Source: Chelatococcus sp. (GTDB lineage Bacteria > Pseudomonadota > Alphaproteobacteria > Rhizobiales > Beijerinckiaceae). Taken from it: 64,000 nt of DNA. A program made the position numbers and the translations under genes. The stretch lies in assembly GCA_003248805.1 (NCBI GenBank), contig QFQY01000003.1:51533-115532 (forward strand), written 5' to 3'. Below the pieces are notes generated by a model, which was not told where the DNA came from, did no database searches, and was given only the letters and a program-made list of their open reading frames with translations. Positions 35,570 to 45,664 of the stretch are shown here, in pieces. The number at the start of each line of letters is the position of its first letter. Position 1 is the stretch's first letter.

Positions 35570-36519
35570 CGCACTTTCCGCATCATCGCAGGCCAGAACA
35601 CGGCCGCGAGCAGCAGCCCGACGAGAAGCGTCGCCACGCCGAGCGCCGCCCCGGTTCCAGGCGAGAGGAACCGGAACGTCTCGGTGTAGACCCGCAGGGC
35701 GAGGGTCTCCGTCGAGCGGGCGGGGCCTCCCCCCGTCATCACCATGATGGTCTCGACATTGCGAAAGGCCGACATCGTCGCGAGAAAGATCGCCACGACC
35801 GCGACGGGGCGGACCAGCGGCCAGGTGACATGGCGAAACAGTGCCACGGGACCGGCGCCGTCCAGCCTCGCCGCCTCGTAGAGTTCCCGCGGCACGGACT
35901 GCAGGGCGGCCGCCATCATCACCGTGAAGAAGGGGTATTCCTTCCAGATCGCCACCAGCGTGACGGACAGGAGCGCCCAATCCGGCGCACTGAGGAAAGG
36001 GACCGGCGAAGACGCCAGACCCGTTCCGAGCACCGCCGCATTGATCAGGCCGAAGCGCTCGTCGAGAAGCAGCATCCAGACCACACTGGCGATGACCGGC
36101 GCGACGGCCCAGGGGCTGATCAGCACGGTCTGCATCGCAGCGCGGCCGCGCCCGAGCGAGCCGAGGGCGAGCGCGGTCGCCATCCCCAACAGGAAGGCTA
36201 TCGCCGTGCTCGCCACCGTGAAGACCGCCGTTGTGAAGGCGACGCGCGGCATGTCCGGATGGAGCAGCGCGCGCTCGTAGTTGGCGAGCGTCATCGGCTT
36301 GACGATCGGCCGCATCAACTCGCTCAACCGCAATTCGTGCAGCGAGATCTGGAACAGCTTGACGATCGGCCAGGCGACGAAGGCGGTCGTCACCAGCACC
36401 GCCGGCAGCAGCAGGCAGAGGTAGAAGACGAGCGCCTGCCGCTCGAGATCGAGCATGGGGCGGCGTTCTGTGGCCACCCTGCCGTCGTCGAAGGCCGCGC
36501 TACTTGCGGATAACGTCAC
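35566..36519 (-). CDS. UgpA/MalF-type ABC permease
   Basis: A 317-residue permease. The N-terminal TM (FYLCLLLPAVLVTTAFVAWPIVKLFQISL) is typical of UgpA/MalF. The EAA loop reads PRELYEAARLDGAGPVALFRHVTWPLV, with the conserved EAA..DGA..W..F..I.LP pattern. GGPARSTETLALRVYTETFR is the usual C-terminal block. It begins 20 bases inside the end of the binding-protein gene and overlaps the partner permease by 4 bases. Confidence 0.92.
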   Translation of the reverse strand: MTLSASSAAFDDGRVATERRPMLDLERQALVFYLCLLLPAVLVTTAFVAWPIVKLFQISLHELRLSELMRPIVKPMTLANYERALLHPDMPRVAFTTAVFTVASTAIAFLLGMATALALGSLGRGRAAMQTVLISPWAVAPVIASVVWMLLLDERFGLINAAVLGTGLASSPVPFLSAPDWALLSVTLVAIWKEYPFFTVMMAAALQSVPRELYEAARLDGAGPVALFRHVTWPLVRPVAVVAIFLATMSAFRNVETIMVMTGGGPARSTETLALRVYTETFRFLSPGTGAALGVATLLVGLLLAAVFWPAMMRKVR

Positions 36520-37741
36520 GATTGATCCCGTCGACGATCCGCTTCGCCGCTTCGGCCGAACCGTATTTGCCGGTCACCATCGCCGACATTTCGTTGGCGA
36601 CGATGTCCGAGATCTTCGTGAATTCGCTCTCGTAGCCGATCGGGAGATGGGAGCGCGACGGCGCGGACGCAGCTGCGTCGAACATGGCCAGCGTGGGCCA
36701 CTTCGCCTTGGCGGCGTCCGTCACCATGCCGACACGGCCGGGCGGATTGCCGGTGATCTCCGCGTACTTTTGCTGCCATTCCGGGCTCGCGGCGAGCTGG
36801 ATGAATTTCCAGACCAGTTCCTTGCGCTCGGGTGCGATGTCCTTGGGCATGGCGAGCGCATTGGAGGGGCCGCCCGCCATGTTGGCGAAGGGCAGCCTCG
36901 CGACCCGCCAGCCGTCCTTGACGTCCGCCGTCGCCATGGCGTCGGCGTAGCCCGGAGCCCAGCTTCCGTCGATGTACATGGCGGCCTGACCACCCCAGAA
37001 CAGGCGGCGCATCGGCGTGTTGTCGAGACCTTTCGGCGAGACGCCGGCCTTGATCAGGCCGTCGATCGTCTCGAGCGTCCGTGCGATCTCGTCCTGGCTG
37101 TCGAGCTTGCCGTCCTTGATCAGTTCGCGGTCGCGCCCGGCATGAAAATGCATGAAATACATGTATCCCCACGACGAGGTGGAGGTGTTCATCGCGAAAC
37201 CATAGTGTTCGGTGCGGCCGTCCTTGACCTTGGTCAGGTTCTTGGCTGCGGCGATCAACTCGGCTTCCGTCGTCGGGACGGCGACGCCGGCGGCCTTGAG
37301 CATCGGCTCGTTGTAGAAGAGGCCGAAGCCATAGTTCAGCATCACGAGGCCCAGCGTCTTGCCGTCGACCGTCATCGCCGCCTGGTTCGGAACCCAGGAC
37401 TTGCGGATGTCGGTCTTGTCCATCCAGCGATCGAGGGGCTCGAGCACGCCTTCGGCACCGTAGCCCCAGACGAACCGGGCGGTCATGTGGACGATGTCGG
37501 GCGGGTTGCCGGCGGCGAAGCGCGTGGTCAGCAACCGGTGGTGATCGTTCGAGGGCGCATCGGTCAGATTGATCTTCACGCCCGGGTTCTGCTTCTCGAA
37601 CTCCGCCGTGAGCGCCTGCCACCAGGGCCCGAAGCTCTCCTGCAACTGGTAGGTGGGGAAATCGAGCGTGGTCGTCTGGGCACCGACCGGCGCCGCCCCC
37701 AGCAGCAGACAGGCAGCGGCCAGGTTTCGCAGGATTTTCAT
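36500..37741 (-). CDS. UgpB-type extracellular solute-binding protein (family 1)
   Basis: A 413-residue SBP_bac_1 protein with a signal peptide (MKILRNLAAACLLLGAAPVGAQ). Typical blocks are FEKQNPGVKINLTDAPSNDHHRLLTTRFAAGNPPDIVHM, LMLNYGFGLFYNEPML-like text, and GGQAAMYIDGSWAP. I chose the ATG at 37741 because the signal peptide starts there; upstream in-frame residues do not fit. It heads a four-gene operon (binding protein, two permeases, phosphoesterase) without an ATPase. A sugar-phosphate or glycerophosphodiester ligand is suggested by the phosphoesterase only. Confidence 0.9.
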   Translation of the reverse strand: MKILRNLAAACLLLGAAPVGAQTTTLDFPTYQLQESFGPWWQALTAEFEKQNPGVKINLTDAPSNDHHRLLTTRFAAGNPPDIVHMTARFVWGYGAEGVLEPLDRWMDKTDIRKSWVPNQAAMTVDGKTLGLVMLNYGFGLFYNEPMLKAAGVAVPTTEAELIAAAKNLTKVKDGRTEHYGFAMNTSTSSWGYMYFMHFHAGRDRELIKDGKLDSQDEIARTLETIDGLIKAGVSPKGLDNTPMRRLFWGGQAAMYIDGSWAPGYADAMATADVKDGWRVARLPFANMAGGPSNALAMPKDIAPERKELVWKFIQLAASPEWQQKYAEITGNPPGRVGMVTDAAKAKWPTLAMFDAAASAPSRSHLPIGYESEFTKISDIVANEMSAMVTGKYGSAEAAKRIVDGINRDVIRK

Positions 37742-37924
37742 AGCTGCCTCTCGTCCGAAGATCGCCAACGCCCCTCCTGAACAGCAGCTCGGCAACGCTT
37801 GTGTGACGGCGGCGGGGAGGAGGCGGTGCCGAGCGAGCGCCCAATCGCCTTGACAGCCGCCACCAGCGGTGTCGTGCGACCGCGAGGTGGACGATGTGCT
37901 CCGGATGCCTCTGAGCGAAGGCGA

Positions 37925-38791
37925 TCAGGCGAAAGCCTGCCGCGCCACATCGCTGAACGCCGCCACAGCGCCCCTCGCGCGCAAATCTGGCAGGGTGACG
38001 AGATACTCGCCCGCCGTCATCGCGGCATCGTCGACCGGCACGCCGCGCAGGCGCGGATCGCTGCCCCGTTCGCGGCTGAGCACGATCCCGAGGCCGAGAC
38101 CCGCGGCGACCGCCTCCTTCACCGCCTCGCGGCTGCCGAGCACGAGCGTCGGCGTGATTTCAAGGCCGCGCGCGGCCATCCCGCGCTCGAAGAGGTGGCG
38201 GGTCATCGACCCCTCCTCCCTGAAGATGAAGCGCTCGCCGCTCAACTCGCTCGCTTGCAGGCTCGGGCGCCCCCACCAGGGGTGGTCGGCAGGCACCAGG
38301 ATTTCCACCCTCTGCTCCACCAGTCTCTCGCAGACGAATCCTTGCGGCGGCGCCGTCAGCGTTACGATCACCACATCGACACGGTGTTCGGTGAGGAGGC
38401 CGAGCAGCCGGCCGGAATTGTCGAAGCGGACGTCGAGGCGCAGGCCCGGATGAAGCGCGGAGAAGCGCTGCAGGATTGGCATGGCGATGAAGGGCGCACA
38501 GAGACCCAGCGCCAGGTGACCCGAGCGCAGTGCCCGGCCGTTCTCCATCCGCGCGCCGAGATCGTCCAGCGTCAAAACGGCCTCACGGACCTTGGGCAGC
38601 AGATCCCGGCCATCGCGGGTCAGTTCGACGCCCGTGCCGGTGCGCAGGAAGAGGCGCGCGCCGAACGCCTGCTCCAGCGCCTTCACATGCTGCGTAATGG
38701 CGGGCTGGCTGACGCCGAGCGCCTGGGCGGCTGCCGAAAAACCACCATGGGTGGCGATGGCATGGAAAGCGCGAAGCTGGGCGAAATTCAC
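37925..38791 (-). CDS. LysR-family regulator, divergent from the aminoethylphosphonate-type importer
   Basis: A 288-residue LysR protein. HTH at residues 18-37 (FSAAAQALGVSQPAITQHVKALE), then RLFLRTGTGVELTRDGRDLL. The effector domain has FDNSGRLLGLLTEHRVDVVIV and GLGLGIVLSRERGSDPRLRGVPV. It is separated by 111 bases from the divergent binding-protein gene. This type of LysR gene is often found beside aminoethylphosphonate catabolic and import genes, so control of the rightward operon is the likely role. Confidence 0.88.
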   Translation of the reverse strand: MNFAQLRAFHAIATHGGFSAAAQALGVSQPAITQHVKALEQAFGARLFLRTGTGVELTRDGRDLLPKVREAVLTLDDLGARMENGRALRSGHLALGLCAPFIAMPILQRFSALHPGLRLDVRFDNSGRLLGLLTEHRVDVVIVTLTAPPQGFVCERLVEQRVEILVPADHPWWGRPSLQASELSGERFIFREEGSMTRHLFERGMAARGLEITPTLVLGSREAVKEAVAAGLGLGIVLSRERGSDPRLRGVPVDDAAMTAGEYLVTLPDLRARGAVAAFSDVARQAFA

Positions 38792-38902
38792 GGCATGTCC
38801 TGTTTTCTGAATAAGCCTGACTTCACATGACCGTCACAGACTTAAGCATAACTTATATGACCGTCGGCCCAAGCCGTCGTCAGCACGCGTCTGGAGCACG
38901 TC

Positions 38903-39861
38903 ATGGCCAACTCGACACCTGGTTTTATCGGTCTTGCCGCCGCCCTTGCGATGACGCTGTCTGGAAGCCTGGTCCAGGCGGCAGAGGTCGTCATCTACAA
39001 CGCCTCCGACAGCGTCAACTCCGCCCTTATCGCGGCGTTCAAGGCCAAGCACCCGGGGATCGACGTCAAATTCGTGTCCGGCTCGACCGGGCCCATCACC
39101 GAGCGCGCCATCGCGGAGAAGGGCAATCCGCAGGCCGACGTCGTCTATCTCGTCAACAACGATGCACTGGAGCAGCTGAAGCAGGCCGGCGTGTTCGAGC
39201 CCTACGCGCCCAAGGCCTCCAGGATCGCCGCCGACTTCCGCGAGCCCGACGGCTTCTACACCAAGCATTTCGCCACGACGATGTGCATGGTCGTGAACAA
39301 GGAGCGGCTCGCGCAGAAGAAGCTGCCGATGCCGACCACCTGGGAAGACCTGATCAAGCCGGTCTACGCCAAGGAGATTTCGGTGCCCTCGCCTTTGAAG
39401 TCGGGCACCGGCGGCGCCATTCTGACCACCTTCGTCGACGCCTTCGGCTGGCCCTTCGTCGAGAACCTCAACGAGAACGTCTATCAGTACGCCGATGGTG
39501 GGTCGGGCGGAGCGGAACTCGCCTCGGTCGGCGAGATCGCCATCGGCCTGTCCTTCGACACGACCTGCTACAAGCTCAAATCCGCCGGTAGGCCGGTCGA
39601 GATCGTGTTCGGGCGCATCACGCCCAACATCACCGAGGGCGGCGGCCTGGTCGCGGGTGGGCCGAACCCGAAGGAAGGCAAGATCTTCCTCGATTTCATG
39701 GCGAGCGACGACGCGGCCAAGGTGCTCGGCACGGTCGTCGGTGCGACGGCGGTGCCCGGCCACGGCCTCGTCGATCTCAGCCAGATTACACTGTGGAAGA
39801 TGCGCCGCCCGGTCGATGTGCCCGAGTTCCGCAAGGTCTTCGCCAACCGGATCCTGAAGCA

Positions 39862-39865
<4 letters not shown>
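38903..39865 (+). CDS. aminoethylphosphonate/iron-type ABC binding protein (AfuA/PhnS-like)
   Basis: A 320-residue class II binding protein. A signal peptide (IGLAAALAMTLSGSLVQAA) precedes VVIYNASDSVNSALIAAFKAKHPGIDVKFVSGSTGPITERA, the opening of the FbpA/AfuA/PhnS family. TTWEDLIKPVYAKEISVPSPLKSGTGG is also typical. Iron-binding members have a C-terminal tyrosine pair, which is not seen clearly here. The stop overlaps the GTG of the ATPase gene. With the PLP enzyme downstream and phnA nearby, 2-aminoethylphosphonate or a related phosphonate is the most likely ligand. Confidence 0.82.
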
Positions 39866-40997
<1,132 letters not shown>

Positions 40998-41001
<4 letters not shown>

Positions 41002-43139
41002 AGTCGCGGCCGCTGAACCTGGCCGGCCTCGTCGTCACCATCGTCGTGGCGGCGCTGCTCGGCATCTTCATCGCCTATCCGATCGGGTCCGTCCTCGTCG
41101 AGAGCGTCGTCGTCAGGGGGCCGATGTCGCTGCTGCGCCTGCAGGCGGTGACGACGGAGGCGCTGGCGCTGCTGCCCGAGGACGAACGCGAGGGCTCTGT
41201 TCGCGGCTGGCTGGCCGCTGCCACCGAGAAGGAGCGCGTCGAGGCGACGGCGGCCGCCTTCGCGCTCGCCGGCGAGCCCGTCACCTGGGACCGGCAGGCG
41301 CCCTATTCGCAGCAGGCACGCGACATGGAGACGGCCCTGCGGGCCGTGGGCGCCGAGGGGCGCTCGGCCATCGCCGGGATCTATCCCACGGCGCATATCA
41401 TGCTGCACAAGCGCATCGCGCTCGCCTTCAAGGTGCGTGATGCCATCGGTCCCGCCGGATTCGACCGCCTGCGCAGCGGGAGCGAGAGCCGCTTCGGGGT
41501 CGACCACTACCTCGCGGTGATGCAGGAGCGCTATCTGCGGCTTGCTGCTCTGAACAGCATGATGCTGGCATCGCTGACAGTGCTGACGACCGTCTCGCTG
41601 GCCCTGGCGCTGGCCTATGGCATCAACGCCGGCGCCATTCCCTGGCCGAACCTGACGCGCTCGCTCCTGCTGCTGCCGCTGGTCGCGCCGCCGGTCCTGG
41701 TCGCGACCGCGACACTGATGCTCTTCGGCCGGCGCGGGCTCGTGACGTTTTCGCTGCTCGACCAGACGCTGGGCCTGATCGACGCGGATCGGACCAACCT
41801 CTACGGACTTTTCGGTGTCGTGCTGGCGCAGAGCGTATCATGTCTGCCGGCCGCGCTGATCGTATTCGACAATGTGTTGCGCAAGCCCAACGGCCGGCTC
41901 GACGAGGCCGCGGCCAATCTCGGGGCGAGCCATCGCGGCATTTTTGCGCAGGTGACGCTGCCTCTGGCCTGGCCCGCGATCAAGCGCGCCGCCGTGCTGG
42001 TCTTCATCCTGAGCCTGACCGATTTCGGCAACCCGACCCTGCTCGGCGGCGACATGCCCGTGCTGGCGGGCGTCGTCTACGACCAGATCCTGGCCTATCG
42101 CAACACGCCGCTGGCGGCGGCGCTCTGCGTCTGGCTGCTGGTGCCGCCGCTGCTGCTCTATGCCGGGTTCGAATGGTTCGGCCGGCGCAAGAGCTACGCC
42201 GTCAGCGACGCCGGAGGCCGGTCGGAACTGCCGATGCCGGCCGCCTGGCGGTTGTCGCTGACGATCGCGGCAGGCGCCCTCTGTCTGCTGATCGCGACGA
42301 TCTATGTGACGATGGCGCTCGGCGCGGTCACCCGCATCTGGGGCGTCGACTGGCGCCTCACGCTCGGCCATTTCACGAGCGAAGGCGTCGATGCCGGGCT
42401 GTCGGGCTCGGGCTATGGCAGTTCCGAGCGCGGGCTCGCGCTGGTCTGGGACAGCTTCAGGATCGCGGCGATGGCGGCGCCGCTCGGCGGCCTGCTCGGC
42501 ATCGTCATCGCCTATGTCGTCGAGAGGCTGCGCCCGCCCGGCCGCAGCGTGATCGCCAGCCTCGCTCTGATCCCGGCGATCCTGCCCGGCATCATCTTCG
42601 GCGTCGGCTACATCATCGCCTTCAACGCGCCGTTGGGCTTCAAGAGCCTGTCTCTGACCGGCACCTCGGCGATCCTCGTCATCAACGTGCTGTTCTCGAA
42701 CCTGTTCGTCGGCTTCCTGGCGGCGCGTGCCGCCCTGCAGCGGCTTGATCCGGCAGTCGACGAAGCGGCCGAGAGCCTTGGCGCGGGGCTGGTCTCGCGC
42801 TTCTGGCGCGTCACCCTGCCGATGATGCGGCCGGCGCTGCTGCTCGGCACGCTCTATGTCTTCATCCATGCGCTGACCGCCTTCTCGTCGGTCATCTTCC
42901 TGATCTCCGGCAGTCACAAACTGGTCTCCGTGGCGATCTTCAACCACGCCGTCTCCGGCGATTTCGGGGAGGCCGGGGCCAAGAGCGTCGCGCTTCTGGC
43001 GCTCGCGCTCGCGGCCATGTCGCTCATCTGGCTGCTCGAGCGCCGTCACGATCGTCGCGGCAGGCGGCCGTCTGCGAAGCCCGTCGCGATCTCCCCGGAT
43101 GCGGGCTTACGGCCGGCAGCGGGAGGCCATGCGCGATGA
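40998..43139 (+). CDS. fused double ABC permease of the aminoethylphosphonate-type importer
   Basis: A 713-residue protein with two BPD_transp_1 domains in tandem, as in FbpB/PhnU2-type permeases, but longer than their usual ~550 residues. The extra length is between TM1 (residues 8-32) and the next TM near 190: a hydrophilic, mostly helical segment of about 150 residues that should lie in the periplasm. EAA loops are at about 305 (LDEAAANLGASHRGIFAQVTLPLA) and 590 (VDEAAESLGAGLVSRFWRVTLPMM). The start is GTG, overlapping the ATPase stop, and the stop overlaps the PLP-enzyme start. The large periplasmic segment may help dock the binding protein. Confidence 0.88.
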
Positions 43140-44377
43140 GCGGGGATCTGGTCGCACGCGATGCCGCCGCCTTCTTCCACCAGAACGGCTCCAGCCCCTG
43201 CGTCTCCGCCCTGCAAGGCGTCGACGGCGTCTGGCTTGAGGACGACGAAGGCCGCCGCCTGCTCGATCTGCACGGCAACACTGCCCATCATATCGGCTAC
43301 GCCCATCCCGAACTGATCGCTGCGCTGAAGGACCAGCTCGACACGCTGCCGTTCTCGCCACGGCGCTTCACGAACGCGCCTGCGGTGGCGCTGGCGGAGA
43401 AGCTCCTGTCGAAATGGCCGGGGCGTTCGGCCAGGGTGCTGTTCGCCACGGGCGGCTCGGATGCGATCGAGATCGCCCTGAAGCTCGCCCGCGTCGCGAC
43501 CGGCAAGCACGAGACGATCTCGGTCGAAGGCTCCTATCACGGGCATGGCTTCGGCGCGTTCGGCCTGTCGCGCGCCGCACCCGACCCCAGGCTGGGCCCG
43601 TTCCTGCCCGGTCGCCACCATGTCACGCCCTACTGGCATCCCGACGACGGCGCAGGGCGCATGGTCGAGGATGTCCGGCGGGCGCTGGAGGCATCATCGC
43701 AGATCGGGGCGCTGATCGCCGAGCCGATCCGCTCCAACTGCCATGTGCCGCCCCCCTGGCTATGGCCCCGGATCAGACAGCTCTGTGACGAGCATGGCGT
43801 CCTGCTGATCTTCGACGAAATCCCCTCTGGCCTCGGCAAGACCGGCCGCTTCTTCGCCTTCGAGCATGTCGGCGCGACGCCCGACGCCGTGGTGCTCGGC
43901 AAGGCGCTCGGCGGCGGCATCTTGCCGATCGCCGCCGTGATCGCCGATGCGCGCCTCAACCTGGCGCCCGAATTGTCGCTGGGCCACTACACCCATGAGA
44001 AGAATCCGATGACGACGCGGGCAGCGCTGACCACGATCGAGATCATCGAGCGCGGCGGGCTGATCGCCCGCGCCGCGTGGCTCGAAGAGGAGATCCGTGC
44101 GCGGGTAGACCGGATGCGCCGGGAAACACCGCTGATCGACCATGTCCGCGGCAAGGGCTTGCTGCTGGCGATCGGGCTCGATCCCGACCGCGTCGATGCA
44201 GCGCGATGGCCAATCGCCGCGATCATCGATCGTCTGCGCGAACATGGCCTGTCAACGACAGCGAAGGATCGGTCGAGCTTTGGCTTTTCACCGCCTATCG
44301 CCATCACGGATGCTGAACTCGATTGGGCGTTCATCCGCGTTCGGGAGGCTTTGCAGGCAGCTTCTACGCCGCGATGA
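43136..44377 (+). CDS. class III PLP-dependent enzyme, possibly (R)-1-hydroxy-2-aminoethylphosphonate ammonia-lyase (PbfA-like)
   Basis: A 413-residue fold-type I PLP enzyme of the class III aminotransferase group. LLDLHGNTAHHIGYAHPELI opens the large domain, LFATGGSDAIEIALKLAR contacts the phosphate, VEGSYHGHGFGA stacks on the ring, LLIFDEIPSGLGKTGRFFAFEHVG holds the cofactor Asp, and VLGKALGGGILP carries the PLP lysine. It is the last gene of the importer operon (4-base overlap). PbfA-type lyases belong to this group and give phosphonoacetaldehyde, which can feed PhnA after oxidation, so PbfA is an attractive call. An ordinary omega-amino aminotransferase acting on aminoethylphosphonate is the alternative. 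Confidence 0.72.
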   Translation: MSGDLVARDAAAFFHQNGSSPCVSALQGVDGVWLEDDEGRRLLDLHGNTAHHIGYAHPELIAALKDQLDTLPFSPRRFTNAPAVALAEKLLSKWPGRSARVLFATGGSDAIEIALKLARVATGKHETISVEGSYHGHGFGAFGLSRAAPDPRLGPFLPGRHHVTPYWHPDDGAGRMVEDVRRALEASSQIGALIAEPIRSNCHVPPPWLWPRIRQLCDEHGVLLIFDEIPSGLGKTGRFFAFEHVGATPDAVVLGKALGGGILPIAAVIADARLNLAPELSLGHYTHEKNPMTTRAALTTIEIIERGGLIARAAWLEEEIRARVDRMRRETPLIDHVRGKGLLLAIGLDPDRVDAARWPIAAIIDRLREHGLSTTAKDRSSFGFSPPIAITDAELDWAFIRVREALQAASTPR

Positions 44378-44537
44378 CATGTTGATGATGTCGGAGTTGG
44401 ATTTAGAGCCGCACGGACGGGCGTCCGAAACCCTTCACAGCGGCAGAACTTCAGTGGCTCCAGGATTGTGCTGAAGAAGTCGACGCTGGGTTGGTTGCCT
44501 ATTGCGATTGCACGGATCGCTGAAAGGGCGTTCGCCC

Positions 44538-44684
44538 TCATGCCGCCTGGGGCGGTGCTCCGGCCGGCATCAGCGTCTCCATTTTCCTGAGGTTCTGGGC
44601 GGTGGCGGCGAGGAGGAACTCATCGCGAGCGCCGCATGGTCCTCGCAGGCGCAGGCGATCGAGTTTGAGGATGCGCTTCAGCGG
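44538..44684 (-). pseudogene. C-terminal fragment of an IS5/IS1182-type transposase
   Basis: Read leftward, about 48 codons give LKRILKLDRLRLRGPCGARDE, then FLLAATAQNLRKMETLMPAG and a stop. RxxxLxLxRLRLRGxxGAxDEFLLAATAQNLR is the well-known tail of a large IS transposase group. Nothing upstream in this frame matches the rest of a transposase, so only the last tenth survives. It abuts unrelated sequence at about 44685. Confidence 0.7.
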
Positions 44685-44691
44685 GGCCGTC

Positions 44692-44934
44692 CGCGCAGAG
44701 GCCGAGAAGCGCCATTATGCCATGCTGGACGAGCCGGCCATGGCGGCGTGTCTCAAACGAAATGGCCTCCGGAACACCCGGTGCGGTTCAGCCGAGGCTC
44801 GCACGGCCTGGCTCACTGCCATCGTCGACACCATCATCGCCGAGCCTCGATCGATCCGCCTCGTCGGCAGAACCGACAACTTCGAAAAGACCTGCCAAGC
44901 CATGCCGCTAGGCGCGGCGTGGTTGCAGTTCTAA
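44692..44934 (+). pseudogene. possible C-terminal fragment of a serine recombinase or phage protein
   Basis: About 80 codons read AEAEKRHYAMLDEPAMAACL...SAEARTAWLTAIVDTIIAEPRSIRLVGRTDNFEK and stop. The composition and the closing strand (IIAEPRSIRLVGRTD) look like the C-terminus of large serine recombinases of integrated elements. There is no start codon with a ribosome site and no catalytic domain, so it is a remnant. The family call is weak. Confidence 0.35.
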
Positions 44935-45099
44935 TTGAAATTGGTGGGCCGGGCCGAAGTACCTGAACTAGCCTGTTTCAAGGTGTTACAGCCCGATGGG
45001 AAAGAAAATCGTCGCGCCTCTTTTCGAGGTTTTCAGACGGTCTCTTTCCCACCACCCGAGGACTCGACAACCGGAACGAACTGAGAACATGATGCCGGG

Positions 45100-45360
45100 A
45101 TGCTTCGCTTCCCGCTCAAGGTCAGGCGCTTCTCCGGCATTGGTGACGAGCCGAGCGCCTTCATCGTCAGCGACGCCGGCGGGCGGAGCATCATCCTCCA
45201 TTGCGAGGCGCAATCGCTGCGCCGCGAGGTCGCCAAGCTCTGGACGCCGGAGGAGGCGGAAGCCCTGGCGAAGCGGATCGCGCGGATGCTGACCAACGAG
45301 GCCGAGGCGAATTTTGCCATCGACGAGCTGGCGCGGCGCAAGGCCGAGGGGCGACGATGA
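45100..45360 (+). CDS. small phage-associated hypothetical protein
   Basis: An 86-residue charged protein (SAFIVSDAGGRSIILHCEAQSLRRE, then PEEAEALAKRIARMLTNEAE). It has no signal peptide or TM, with a beta-rich first half and helical second half. It overlaps the next small gene by 4 bases, forming a rightward pair opposed to the phage late operon. I do not recognise the family. Its codon use fits a real gene, and the coupling to its neighbour supports expression. Confidence 0.6.
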   Translation: MLRFPLKVRRFSGIGDEPSAFIVSDAGGRSIILHCEAQSLRREVAKLWTPEEAEALAKRIARMLTNEAEANFAIDELARRKAEGRR

Positions 45361-45596
45361 ACCGCGAGACGATCACCCGCTCGAAGCCGCCCCGGTTCCG
45401 CTTCGAGATCCGTGCCCGGATCGGCCGGGACTGGCCGAGGCTCGTCTCGCGCCATCACAGCCTGTTCTCGGCCGAGCGCCGACTGCTGCGGCTGCCGCTG
45501 CAGCCCGGCGAGACCGTGACGATCTACGAGGAGGGCCGGCCGGTGCGCAGCTCCGCCGTGCCGGCTCTTGGCGAAGGCCCGGAGATACCCTTCTGA
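45357..45596 (+). CDS. small phage-associated hypothetical protein
   Basis: A 79-residue basic protein (RFRFEIRARIGRDWPRLVSRHH ends near residue 34). The second half has LPLQPGETVTIYEEGRPVRSS, beta-rich. The ATG overlaps the stop of the preceding small gene, so the two are translated together. It ends a few bases before the hairpin that closes the leftward late operon. Family not recognised. Confidence 0.58.
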   Translation: MNRETITRSKPPRFRFEIRARIGRDWPRLVSRHHSLFSAERRLLRLPLQPGETVTIYEEGRPVRSSAVPALGEGPEIPF

Positions 45597-45602
45597 AACG
45601 CG

Positions 45603-45635
45603 AAAAGCCCCGCCGCCCGTCAGGGCAGCGGGGCT
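45603..45635 (-). terminator. intrinsic terminator of the prophage late operon
   Basis: On the minus strand, AGCCCCGC-x-GCCC pairs with GGGC-x-GCGGGGCT around a 4-base loop (one internal mismatch), followed by TTTTCGCG. It lies 30 bases past the stop of the dNMP kinase gene, the last gene of the leftward operon, and also separates it from the convergent small genes. Confidence 0.8.
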
Positions 45636-45664
45636 CGCTCCGGGCTCAGCGGCGGGTTGACCGT

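Larger units (their letters stand above)
44378..45099. other. mosaic junction between chromosome and prophage
   Basis: This 722-base stretch holds no intact gene. It contains a fragment of an IS transposase gene (44538-44684, leftward) directly abutting a recombinase-like fragment (44692-44934, rightward), followed by about 165 bases without recognisable coding content. No tRNA gene or clear direct-repeat attachment site was seen. The prophage left end probably lies here. Confidence 0.6.

Noticed and set aside
44378..45099. Attachment site at a tRNA gene for the prophage
   Set aside because: No tRNA-like cloverleaf was found here, and Mu-like phages do not need one. The boundary is left approximate.
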